DNA of 14,860 nt from Actinobacteria bacterium UBA7422. GTDB taxonomy: Bacteria > Actinomycetota > Actinomycetes > S36-B12. The position numbers and the translations under genes are program-made. Under the pieces are notes generated by a model. That model worked only from the letters and a program-made list of their open reading frames with translations, searched no databases and was not told the DNA's origin. Shown here piece after piece: positions 7,286-13,668 of this stretch. Numbering within the stretch: the first letter of the stretch is position 1; every line of letters starts with the position of its first letter. The stretch is taken from contig DKME01000101.1 of assembly GCA_002469525.1 (NCBI GenBank), positions 16,334-31,193 on the forward strand. The letters are read 5' to 3'.

Positions 7286-7467
7286 ATTGACTCCCGATTT
7301 GGGCCGCGTGCAAAACACGTATTTATTGGCGTGAAATCCATTAGCGCGAAAAAACCACGCATCAATAGGCAGGTATCGGTACCAGCGAACTAATTATTAG
7401 GAATTCAAGGCTGGGGAATTCAAGGCTAGGGAATTTAAGACTGGGGAATAACTAGGCGCATCAATTT
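7286..7467. other. Intergenic region upstream of the nlpC gene
   Basis: These 182 bp lie between the 3' end of the APH-like gene and the nlpC start. They contain the 15-bp tandem repeat at 7400-7456, an 11-bp palindrome CTAATTATTAG at 7390-7400, and the 9-mer GCGAACTAA at 7385-7393, which recurs twice in the 10083-10130 repeat. No convincing -10/-35 pair could be picked by eye, although an nlpC promoter would be expected here. Confidence 0.4.
7400..7456. repeat. 15-bp tandem repeat, three copies plus a partial fourth
   Basis: Units begin GGAATTCAAGGCTGG (7400-7414), GGAATTCAAGGCTAG (7415-7429), GGAATTTAAGACTGG (7430-7444) and a degenerate GGAATAACTAGG (7445-7456). Copies 1 and 2 differ at one base, copies 1 and 3 at two. 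The array is non-coding and lies just past the 3' end of the APH-like gene. Confidence 0.9.
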
Positions 7468-8604
7468 CTAGCGCTTGGGGGCAGTTGCCTCTACTCCGTC
7501 AACCTTAGAGAAGTGGGCAGCGTTGGCCAGAATGGCTGGAACGCCATCGCGCAGGGAGAGGGCGAAGGATTTGCTCGGAACCGCTTCTTTGTTCATGAGC
7601 CGCTCATAAATCTCCTCGAGGCGCACGGCTTCCCGCCATAAACAGAAGGTTTGAAACCACGGCAGGTTGGCGGTGTCCAGGTGGGTTGCGATCCGGAATA
7701 CGTTCACGAGTTCGTTTCGAGACAAAAATCCGTCCTCGTCGCGGGTGACGGGGGCAGTATCCAGCGGAGTTTCCGGGAGGTCGCGGGCCGAATAGGTGGC
7801 TGTGAAGTACCCCAAATCCATGAGCGGGTCGCAGGCGGTGGCCCGCTCCCAACCGAAAACCCCGGAAATGGTGGCGGGGGCTTTGTCCAGAAAAAGGAGA
7901 TTTTGCATGCTGTAACGGCTGTGACTGAGGACCGAGGGATGAGGTTCGGGCGCGTTTTCCAGCAGATAATCCCCCAGGATTTCGAATCCGGGTAGACGGC
8001 GCATTTTGAGTTTGCGGCCAAGCCGCTTGGACTCCAACACGAGTTTGCGTAAGTCACTACCCCCGTGATCAAGGGTAGCAATTTCACTCGGGGTGATTTC
8101 GACCTGAATGCGGGCCAGGTCATCAATGGCCCGGCGGGACATCCCCACCTTTTCTTCCACATTGTTCAGAGCATCTGGAATGGAATTGACCACCCGCTCT
8201 CCAGGCAGGAACGCACTCAAATAAAAGGGTGCACCAATGATGCTGGCGTCATTACACACATGTAAGACATCGGGTGCGTGCAGGTGATGACTCCGAAGGA
8301 CCTCCAATAACTTGATTTCATCAGCCAAACTCATGACATCGGAAGGCTGCGGACCATCGAGGCGCCGTTTGAGCGCGTAGTGGACGTTTTCGTCGCGGGC
8401 AATGTGGAAAGTACCTGATGTTCCCTGCGATCCGAGCCGGCCCCACAGCAATTCCCCGGTGCCGAAGCCTATTTCGTCTAAATAGGCCTGCAGGGACTCA
8501 AGAATTATCAGGGGGGGAGCCTTTTTCCGCTCCGCCATCTGCTCTGCCTTTTCAACCGAGGCGACGACGGTCACGCCGTCAGGTACAGGCGACAGGGTGA
8601 TCAT
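7468..8604 (-). CDS. Aminoglycoside-phosphotransferase-fold protein, probably catalytically dead
   Basis: I start this at ATG 8604 (378 aa); a longer frame to 8721 would cross the divergent promoter region. The fold is recognisable as the APH family, closest in pattern to the subgroup related to ACAD10/11. There is an N-lobe with the nucleotide-binding-like lysine K79 (HYALKRR), the inter-lobe segment YLSAFLPGERV (128-138), and a C-lobe. Where active members read HGDxxxxN followed by a DWE segment, this protein reads HSRYSMQN (H228, S229, R230, N235) and VFGWERATACDP (G251). Catalytic Asp is thus Arg and the metal-binding Asp is Gly. I read R230 (CGT) and G251 (GGT) directly from the bases. 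The rest of the domain is well kept, suggesting selection on a non-catalytic role. The substrate or partner is unknown. Confidence 0.75.
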   Translation of the reverse strand: MITLSPVPDGVTVVASVEKAEQMAERKKAPPLIILESLQAYLDEIGFGTGELLWGRLGSQGTSGTFHIARDENVHYALKRRLDGPQPSDVMSLADEIKLLEVLRSHHLHAPDVLHVCNDASIIGAPFYLSAFLPGERVVNSIPDALNNVEEKVGMSRRAIDDLARIQVEITPSEIATLDHGGSDLRKLVLESKRLGRKLKMRRLPGFEILGDYLLENAPEPHPSVLSHSRYSMQNLLFLDKAPATISGVFGWERATACDPLMDLGYFTATYSARDLPETPLDTAPVTRDEDGFLSRNELVNVFRIATHLDTANLPWFQTFCLWREAVRLEEIYERLMNKEAVPSKSFALSLRDGVPAILANAAHFSKVDGVEATAPKR

Positions 8605-8766
8605 GGGTAACGCGTCCCTTCGTTGACTTCTAAAGAACAGAACTGCCGAGAACTCAGCAGAACTACCGACTGCTACACAAGTAGTATCGACCGCGGACAC
8701 GTGAAATTCGGCTTTTTCCAAAAATTCCTGACGCCGGATATCTACGAAGTCACGACAGGAGCAATT
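8605..8766. promoter_or_regulatory. Divergent promoter region with phased AGAACT boxes
   Basis: This 162-bp region separates the divergent APH-like gene (minus) and the 53-aa membrane protein (plus). AGAACT occurs at 8639, 8649 and 8659, exactly 10 bp apart, with a fourth AGAAC at 8634. A plus-strand -10-like TAGTAT lies at 8682-8687 and an AGGAG ribosome binding site at 8757-8761. For the minus gene, AAGGGA about 10 bases before the ATG is a plausible binding site. The promoter assignments are tentative; the repeats are plain. Confidence 0.5.
8634..8664. repeat. Three AGAACT direct repeats at 10-bp period plus a half-copy
   Basis: Exact hexamers at 8639-8644, 8649-8654 and 8659-8664 are separated by non-conserved 4-bp spacers (GCCG, CAGC). 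A truncated AGAAC at 8634-8638 abuts the first. One-helical-turn spacing puts the boxes on the same DNA face, a layout typical of cooperatively bound regulators. Confidence 0.85.
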
Positions 8767-8928
8767 ATGGCGCGAAAATCTGGGATGGGCGTGGGTCGGG
8801 ATCCGGTAACAAGGATTTTCGTCATCTTGGCATTCATTGGCAGCTTTATCTACATTGCGGCCATGCTTAATGATTCTGTTAATGAAATGATCAAAGAGTC
8901 AACTGGGATTGATATTCAAGGACCATAA
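8767..8928 (+). CDS. Small single-pass membrane protein, 53 aa
   Basis: I do not recognise the family. ATG 8767 is chosen because AGGAG lies 5 bases upstream; the frame extends back to 8623, but that extension would run through the phased repeats and looks non-coding. The product has a short basic N-terminus (MARKSGMGVGRDPVTR), one hydrophobic helix at about 17-35 (IFVILAFIGSFIYIAAM) and a short acidic-amphipathic tail (NDSVNEMIKESTGIDIQGP). The positive-inside rule suggests N-in, C-out. It is divergent from the APH-like gene and followed 47 bp later by another membrane-anchored protein in the same orientation. The initiation site and membrane segment make a real gene likely. Confidence 0.65.
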   Translation: MARKSGMGVGRDPVTRIFVILAFIGSFIYIAAMLNDSVNEMIKESTGIDIQGP

Positions 8929-8961
8929 CCCTGGCCCACTAGCCAAATAACACGTGGAAGG

Positions 8962-8967
8962 TATAGT
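8962..8967 (+). promoter_or_regulatory. Candidate -10 element for a leaderless transcript
   Basis: TATAGT ends 8 nt before the ATG at 8976, where transcription from such a -10 would be expected to begin. The only SD-like sequence (GGAAGG, 8955-8960) is 15 bases from the ATG, too far to be optimal. No clear -35 is visible. Confidence 0.4.
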
Positions 8968-8975
8968 CTTTAGCC

Positions 8976-9305
8976 ATGGAAATTTGGATATTTTTCTTGG
9001 TTTTCTTGGTGGCTGCCTTGGGCATCCTTGCCATGATGGGTTACGTCAAGAACGAGACTGAACGCTTGGAACTGAAGCATTTTTTGGAAATGGCGGAGTC
9101 CAAGCGCGAGGTGGTGGAGCTGCAGGTTCAGCACTCGGCCAAGGTTGAACAAGATCGAGCAACCATTGAAGAACTTAACCTGAGAATCAGTGAGTTGAAT
9201 ATTCAGATAGATGAAGCAGCCACCACTAATCGCAAGTTGCAGGCAAGTGTGGACAAATTGCGCGAGGACATGGCCGAGAAGCAGCCCAATCTTCTCGCGT
9301 CCTAA
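8976..9305 (+). CDS. Membrane-anchored coiled-coil protein, 109 aa
   Basis: I cannot place this in a named family. The first 22 residues (beginning MEIWIFFLVFLVAAL) form one hydrophobic N-terminal helix without a clear cleavage site, so it is more likely an anchor than a signal peptide. Residues about 25-102 are continuous predicted helix rich in Glu, Lys, Gln and Leu with heptad-like spacing (TIEELNLRISELNIQIDEA), a strong coiled coil. A role as a membrane-tethered scaffold or spacer is inference only. The stop codon and last residues lie inside the first unit of a 16-bp tandem repeat (9289-9336), so the C-terminus may have been reshaped by repeat expansion. It may be leaderless. Confidence 0.75.
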   Translation: MEIWIFFLVFLVAALGILAMMGYVKNETERLELKHFLEMAESKREVVELQVQHSAKVEQDRATIEELNLRISELNIQIDEAATTNRKLQASVDKLREDMAEKQPNLLAS

Positions 9306-9336
9306 TCCTCTCGCGTCCTATTCTTCTCGCGTTTTA
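9289..9336. repeat. 16-bp tandem repeat, three copies, spanning a stop codon
   Basis: Units are ATCTTCTCGCGTCCTA (9289-9304), ATCCTCTCGCGTCCTA (9305-9320) and TTCTTCTCGCGTTTTA (9321-9336), with a decayed fourth copy to about 9351. The first unit supplies the stop codon of the coiled-coil gene. The array fills the convergent gap before the 3' end of the next, minus-strand gene. No hairpin terminator is apparent there. Confidence 0.9.
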
Positions 9337-9356
9337 ATCCCTCGGTCGCGTCAGAC

Positions 9357-10076
9357 TCAATCGTCTCTCGAATCTTGATCCGTTTTGGGGTCTCGTTGTT
9401 TTTCGGCATTGCATTCCCAGATAAAGTCGAGAATTTCCGCCATGATTTCTTTGGCCTGTGTCTCCGCCGCACCGAGTTCAACCTCTAAAGTTTTATTGAG
9501 TACCAATCCCAAAATGGTGTGTTCCGCGACAATCATTACCTGCTCATTATCCCGAGCAATAATCTCGATCAGGAAGTTTCCGCGACGTCGAGGTAACAGT
9601 CGTTTGACCACATACAGTTTGTCAACTCCCTGAATTTTCACCCGCAACTGATTGCTGTCGAAGAGGCAATCGTGATCTAACACCGTTCTGGCGATTCCTA
9701 AAGTTCCATACGGGTGTGATTGCACCAAGCGATAAAGCGCCAAGATCAACCAGTTCACATAGATCAGCGGGTTGTAGGGAAGTTCATCGGATTTAATTGG
9801 GTCGACGGTGGACAGTAAGGACGTGGCCCGATCCACCGTGTAGTCGTAGGTGAAGGTAACCGCACCACCGGTGTTGTCCCTTACCGTCGGGTAAACGACG
9901 GTGGAGCGAGTGCCATCGGTCAGCCAATGCCGACCTCGAGAGTCCAGGGTAATCATCAGGGGCAACTTGTTACCGGGGTCAATTCCAATGTAGTGGACCA
10001 CCGGGTTCCCGCTCACCTGTCCGCATTTCACTTCAGTCACAGGCACCAGTATTTCATGGACTCGCTGATTAAACAT
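9357..10076 (-). CDS. Hypothetical protein, 239 aa, no recognised family
   Basis: I do not recognise this protein. It has no signal peptide. Apart from a moderately hydrophobic aromatic stretch around 108-128 (YNPLIYVNWLILALYRLVQS), it looks soluble and mixed alpha/beta. Notable patches are VVHYIGIDPGNKLPLMITLDSRGRHW near the N-terminus, a basic cluster KRLLPRRRGNF around residue 160, and a charged C-terminus ending in Asp/Arg-rich residues. Codon use and length support a real gene. It is isolated: convergent with the coiled-coil gene and divergent from the PH-type gene. No Shine-Dalgarno sequence precedes ATG 10076, so leaderless translation is possible, or the start could be misplaced. Confidence 0.7.
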   Translation of the reverse strand: MFNQRVHEILVPVTEVKCGQVSGNPVVHYIGIDPGNKLPLMITLDSRGRHWLTDGTRSTVVYPTVRDNTGGAVTFTYDYTVDRATSLLSTVDPIKSDELPYNPLIYVNWLILALYRLVQSHPYGTLGIARTVLDHDCLFDSNQLRVKIQGVDKLYVVKRLLPRRRGNFLIEIIARDNEQVMIVAEHTILGLVLNKTLEVELGAAETQAKEIMAEILDFIWECNAEKQRDPKTDQDSRDD

Positions 10077-10082
10077 TGTGCC

Positions 10083-10130
10083 AACTAAGGATCACGCGAA
10101 CTAAAGTTCACGCGAACTAAACATCAACCT
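10083..10130. repeat. 16-bp tandem repeat, three copies, in a divergent promoter region
   Basis: Units are AACTAAGGATCACGCG (10083-10098), AACTAAAGTTCACGCG (10099-10114) and AACTAAACATCAACCT (10115-10130). The array fills the gap between the hypothetical gene (minus, starting 10076) and the PH-type gene (plus, starting 10149), so it must overlap promoter sequences for at least one of them. Confidence 0.85.
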
Positions 10131-10136
10131 CTGGTC

Positions 10137-10142
10137 TAAGAT
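10137..10142 (+). promoter_or_regulatory. -10 element for a probable leaderless PH-domain gene
   Basis: TAAGAT fits the TANNNT pattern and ends 6 nt before ATG 10149, so the expected transcription start coincides with the start codon. There is no Shine-Dalgarno sequence. Leaderless genes with this spacing are well known in actinobacteria such as Mycobacterium and Streptomyces. Confidence 0.5.
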
Positions 10143-10148
10143 GCTGTT

Positions 10149-10631
10149 ATGGATCATGGACTGGACAAGAGCATCTCCGAAGGCTCCGGCGAGGATTCAG
10201 TCGGTGAAGTGATCTTTGTGGAGCGCCGTGCCTCGGTGCGCGCGATCCTCGTGACTTTGACTATCTGGTTTGTGGTTGTCTTTGTCTTGGGTGTGATCAC
10301 CTGGGTTCAGATCAACGGAGCGCTGGCGCTCTTGGTGTCGGCAGTGGTGTTATTGTTCCCGTTATTCAGTTTTATTAACTGGGTAATGTTTCGCATGCTT
10401 ATTGACTCAGAGAAAATTCAGATGGTGCGAACCTTTATTTTTCGGAACAAAGAATCCCTTGAGTTCAACAAAATTGAAGGCGTAGACATTCAACAAGGCC
10501 CATTCGGCCGCGCTTTTGATTACGGAAGATTAACCATTTCAGGTGTTGGAATTAAGCAGCTAAGAACAGAACCCATTGATCATCCCGATCAGGTGGCGGG
10601 CGAGATCCGCGCACTAATTGCCCGACGCTAA
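10149..10631 (+). CDS. Membrane protein with bacterial PH (bPH_2/DUF304-like) domain
   Basis: The 160-aa product has an acidic cytoplasmic N-terminus (1-22), two membrane helices (about 31-52 and 57-79) forming a hairpin, and a C-terminal beta-rich domain. That domain fits the bacterial PH pattern: short strands (MLIDSEKIQMVRTFIF, ESLEFNKIEGVDIQQ), then GPFGRAFDYGRLTISG (117-132), the Gly/Tyr-Gly-rich segment typical of bPH_2 proteins, and a final helix (DQVAGEIRALIARR). Such proteins are widespread in actinobacteria, and their molecular role is mostly unknown. It converges with csrA across a 65-bp gap and has no evident functional link to the flagellum beyond position. It probably lacks a 5' leader. 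Confidence 0.8.
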   Translation: MDHGLDKSISEGSGEDSVGEVIFVERRASVRAILVTLTIWFVVVFVLGVITWVQINGALALLVSAVVLLFPLFSFINWVMFRMLIDSEKIQMVRTFIFRNKESLEFNKIEGVDIQQGPFGRAFDYGRLTISGVGIKQLRTEPIDHPDQVAGEIRALIARR

Positions 10632-10696
10632 TTCCCCGGAGGTACGTCAACGCCGTTTTGGCAGATTAATCGGGAGCAGGCCAAGAAATTTTCAGA

Positions 10697-10957
10697 TCAC
10701 TTTGGATCTTTAGCTTTTGGCATGGCTGGCAGGCCTTTAATTGCTGAAGCGAATTCGTCCATGGCTGCCAGAGTTGGTGCGAGAGCTTCGCGGTTCGCTG
10801 CCTCAATTGCTTCGAACACTTCGCGGCGATGCACTTTCACATGTTTGGGTGCATCTATCCCGACCCGGATCAGATCCCCGCGGATCTCAAGGATGGTCAC
10901 AACTACATCGTCGCCGATCACAATACTTTCGCCAACCTTGCGACTCAGTACCAGCAT
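10697..10957 (-). CDS. csrA: Carbon storage / translational regulator CsrA
   Basis: CsrA is a small RNA-binding dimer that represses flagellin translation in Gram-positive bacteria until it is sequestered by FliW. The 86-aa product opens with MLVLSRKVGESIVIGDDVVVTILEI and continues RVGIDAPKHVKVHRREVFEAIE, an almost canonical CsrA core with R6 and the VHR motif (R44) that bind RNA. Residues 55-86 form an Ala/Pro-rich tail longer than in E. coli CsrA (61 aa); FliW-controlled CsrA proteins often carry such C-terminal extensions. It is the last gene of the flgN operon, 7 bp after fliW, with an AGGTAG ribosome binding site. The CsrA target leader of fliC is outside the window. Confidence 0.97.
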   Translation of the reverse strand: MLVLSRKVGESIVIGDDVVVTILEIRGDLIRVGIDAPKHVKVHRREVFEAIEAANREALAPTLAAMDEFASAIKGLPAMPKAKDPK

Positions 10958-10964
10958 CTGCTAC

Positions 10965-11381
10965 CTACGCAGCCATTAGCGGGGTGCGTACAGACAAATC
11001 ATTATTTTCCACAATTATCTGTTCTGCGATTTGTGCATTTGGATCCAGTAAGAGTGGAGCCATCAGGTTCACGGTGGAATCTTTAAAAGATTCACCCAAT
11101 GTCACAACAAGAAGCAATAACACTTCTGGGCCGCTTTCGAGGTCGAACCGCCTCGCCACTTCATCGTCGACGACAGGAGCGTAATTAGGAAAGAACGACG
11201 CTGCTGGGACGACCACAAAATTGATGGCGGCCTCTTCAAGTGATTGGAGTCGGTATACCAATCCTTCATCGTTTAATTTGATTAGGGAGAACTGGGTGAA
11301 TTCAGGAAACCCCAAAAGCCCGCCCCGTACTTCCACCACAGGGACGTCGTTCTGCACATCAGTTGTCGTGACGTCTGACAT
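10965..11381 (-). CDS. fliW: Flagellar assembly factor FliW (CsrA antagonist)
   Basis: FliW binds CsrA allosterically and is displaced by free flagellin, closing the FliW-CsrA-flagellin partner switch that adjusts flagellin synthesis to export. I place the start at ATG 11381 (138 aa) because GAGGGAG lies 5 bases upstream; an in-frame ATG at 11411 has a weaker, more distant AAGGGA. The core is typical: GGLLGFPEFTQFSLI after the N-terminal strand, SFFPNYAPVVDDEVARRF, then a strand-rich VLLLLVVTL and VNLMAPLLLDPNAQIAEQIIVEN, the conserved FliW 'NL.aPi.in...g.q.i..n' motif. It lies between flgL and csrA as in Bacillus. Confidence in function is high; the start is slightly uncertain. Confidence 0.96.
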   Translation of the reverse strand: MSDVTTTDVQNDVPVVEVRGGLLGFPEFTQFSLIKLNDEGLVYRLQSLEEAAINFVVVPAASFFPNYAPVVDDEVARRFDLESGPEVLLLLVVTLGESFKDSTVNLMAPLLLDPNAQIAEQIIVENNDLSVRTPLMAA

Positions 11382-11438
11382 GGACTCTCCCTCTTCAGCT
11401 TGTGGACTCATGTGAATTACTAATTCCCTTAAAAACGG

Positions 11439-12329
11439 TTATCGCAAGAAATCCATCAACGATGGTTGCATAATACTGGCCGTGGCGAACAAGGCTGCTT
11501 CATAGCCTGTCTGCTGCATAGTTAATTCCATCACAGATTTTGTGAGGTCGGTGTCTTCAACCGCGGCCAAAGCACCAGTGACTCCCAAAATCCGGTCCGC
11601 AGTTACGTCGTGGAGTTCATTGAGTTGATTGATTCGAGAGCCGACGGTTGCTTGGGCGCCGCGAGCCGTGGCAATCACCGAGTCCAGTGACACCAGGTTG
11701 GCTGGGAGGTTGCCCGGAGTGTTTCGCAGGCTGTCTGCGATGGCGGTGAGCACGGCAAAGGCATTCGCTGCCCCGACACCGAAAACTTCAGGGCCATTTA
11801 ATTCAATTCTGACCGTAGAGCCAGAGTCATCAACCCGCGTGGTGACCTGATTGGTGTCTCCGATGTAGTCGCCTCCAGCGTTGTAGGCGGTGGCTGCCGA
11901 TGTTGCACCGTTGAAAAGGGCTCTTCCGGCGAAGTCACTGTTCCCCGCTATGAGCAGACTGGCAGCAATGACGTCAATCTGAGCCGCCAATGCAGATCGG
12001 GAGCCCGCTGTCGAATTGTCAGCTTGCCCCTGAATCACAAGCTCACGGGCCTTAAGGAGTTGGTTGTTGATTGAGTCCACTTGGATACGCGTCGCGTTGA
12101 GTCTGAGTACACCAGTGTCGATGTTTTGCGCGTACTGCGACATGCGGGTTTGCTCCGCCCGCAGCGCCATAACTGACCTGGTGCCGCTCGGGTCTTCACT
12201 GGCACGTTGGATTGCCTTGCCGGAGGAGATCTGCTCCTGAAGTTGGGCCATGCGCTTGCTCATTGAGCTCACTGAGTCCATATTTTGCAGGCTTTGCGAA
12301 CCACTTGCAAAGCGCGTAATTGAGGTCAT
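11439..12329 (-). CDS. flgL: Flagellar hook-associated protein FlgL (HAP3)
   Basis: FlgL connects the hook-side junction to the filament. The 296-aa product has flagellin-like terminal domains. The N-terminal helix includes MSKRMAQLQEQISSGKAIQRASEDPSG (about 24-50), with the SSGK and EDP motifs shared with flagellin. The C-terminus reads VEDTDLTKSVMELTMQQTGYEAAL and ends QPSLMDFLR, a FlgL-type ending. The central part (about 120-215) is a Gly/Ala/Asn-rich D2-like region. ATG 12329 follows flgK by 9 bp, and its AGGA ribosome binding site overlaps the flgK stop codon, suggesting coupling. Length matches family values near 300. Confidence 0.96.
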   Translation of the reverse strand: MTSITRFASGSQSLQNMDSVSSMSKRMAQLQEQISSGKAIQRASEDPSGTRSVMALRAEQTRMSQYAQNIDTGVLRLNATRIQVDSINNQLLKARELVIQGQADNSTAGSRSALAAQIDVIAASLLIAGNSDFAGRALFNGATSAATAYNAGGDYIGDTNQVTTRVDDSGSTVRIELNGPEVFGVGAANAFAVLTAIADSLRNTPGNLPANLVSLDSVIATARGAQATVGSRINQLNELHDVTADRILGVTGALAAVEDTDLTKSVMELTMQQTGYEAALFATASIMQPSLMDFLR

Positions 12330-12338
12330 GGATAGTTC

Positions 12339-13667
12339 CTATCGTCCGACAAGGCCGGTGCGGTTGATGAGGGTGTCGAGTGCATCGTCAATTGCGGTAA
12401 GGACGCGGGCGGCCGCTTCATAGCCACGCTGGTAAGTGAGCAAATTCGCCATCTCTTCATCTATGTTGACGGCTGACTGTGAATCAATTTGGCTGGTGAT
12501 ACTCGCCATGAAAGCCTGCACCGTCTCTGACGTTTGCTGGGCACCTTGAGTGGCGAAACCTAGGGATACGACCAAATTTTGATACAGCTCGTCAGCTCCA
12601 TTGGCTGTTCTTCCCAGTGCTGACATTGCATCCGCATTTGATCCGTTGAGTGAGGCCACTCCCAAAACGGGTGCAACTGACGAGGCGGCAATTTTTGTAC
12701 CGTCGGTTAATGCGACGCTGATGGTAGACGCCTTCGTCCCTGTGAAAAGATCCGTGCCTGCGGTTCCCGCGGAATCAAACCCGGCAGCCTGCGCGTTATT
12801 CACCGTTGTTGTGAGGGCACTGGCCACAGCATCGAGTGATGTCATCCAGGCTGGGATTGTGGTGCTGATCGCGGTGAGGTAACCGTTGGCATTTCCACTT
12901 GAAATGGCAGCTGTTGAGTCGTTTCTCGACCATTGCACCGATGTTGTTCCGCCTGCTGTGGCAACTTGCAGTGTTGAGTGATTCGCTGGACCAACGAAGG
13001 TCGCCCCGCCGAGGGACACACTCATGTTGTTACTGCTGTCGATCAGGTAGGTGCCACCCACGGCTTCGGCAAGTTGGGATGCCGCATAGGACCGCTGGTC
13101 CATCAAGGCATTTATTGCGGTTGTTCCCTCTGGGGTCTGACTGATTGAAATGTTGAGCTCGGCAATCTGTTTGGCGTAGGAGTTTGCTGAGGTCACCAAA
13201 TTGGTCAAGTTTTTTGTGTGGCTAGCGGAGATGTTTGTTAACTGCTGGGCTGCATCATTGAGCGTGTCTGTGAGCACATTGGCTTGTGCGATTACTTGTA
13301 TTCGGGCCGCAGCATTGCTTGTGTCTCTCGAGATATCCGCGAATCCCGACCAGAAGGCGTCTAGTTTTGCCTGGAGGCCCGATGTACTTGGCTCCGGTAG
13401 GACTTGTTCGATTTGGTTCAATACGGCGCTTGTCACAGTGAGGTCACCCAGTCGTGCCCCTTCGGTACGTGCCCGATCTCCAAGTATTCCACTGTGAAGG
13501 CGTTCGATTGAGGAAACGTCCACTCCTATTCCAGCGGTCATGTTGACCCGTTGTCGTGAGTATCCAGGAGTGCTGACATTGGCGATGTTTTGTCCGGCAA
13601 CGTCCATGGCAACGCGTTGTGCCTGCAATGACGACAGTGCCGTGGAAATTCCTGAGAAGGTCGCCAC
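12339..13667 (-). CDS. flgK: Flagellar hook-associated protein FlgK (HAP1)
   Basis: FlgK caps the hook and forms its junction with FlgL. I start it at GTG 13667, giving MATFSGISTALSSLQAQ. AGGGG lies 7 bases upstream and the start falls 1 bp after the flgN stop, whereas the longer frame to 13733 overlaps flgN and has no binding site. The 442-aa product contains the rod/hook motif AGQNIANVSTPGYSRQRV (about 24-41) and the C-terminal NIDEEMANLLTYQRGYEAAARVLTAIDDALDTLINRTG (about 401-438), both diagnostic. The middle is Ser/Thr/Ala-rich. It is shorter than enterobacterial FlgK (about 547 aa), consistent with a reduced variable domain. FlgN is its likely export chaperone. Confidence 0.96.
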   Translation of the reverse strand: MATFSGISTALSSLQAQRVAMDVAGQNIANVSTPGYSRQRVNMTAGIGVDVSSIERLHSGILGDRARTEGARLGDLTVTSAVLNQIEQVLPEPSTSGLQAKLDAFWSGFADISRDTSNAAARIQVIAQANVLTDTLNDAAQQLTNISASHTKNLTNLVTSANSYAKQIAELNISISQTPEGTTAINALMDQRSYAASQLAEAVGGTYLIDSSNNMSVSLGGATFVGPANHSTLQVATAGGTTSVQWSRNDSTAAISSGNANGYLTAISTTIPAWMTSLDAVASALTTTVNNAQAAGFDSAGTAGTDLFTGTKASTISVALTDGTKIAASSVAPVLGVASLNGSNADAMSALGRTANGADELYQNLVVSLGFATQGAQQTSETVQAFMASITSQIDSQSAVNIDEEMANLLTYQRGYEAAARVLTAIDDALDTLINRTGLVGR

Positions 13668-13668
13668 G

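Noticed and set aside
8605..8721. Longer start of the APH-like gene
   Set aside because: The added residues would be encoded by the divergent region with the phased AGAACT boxes and show no family similarity; ATG 8604 is a better fit.
10632..10696. Bidirectional terminator between the PH gene and csrA
   Set aside because: Only a 5-bp TTGGC/GCCAA pairing with a 17-nt loop and no T-run on either side was found; too weak to call.
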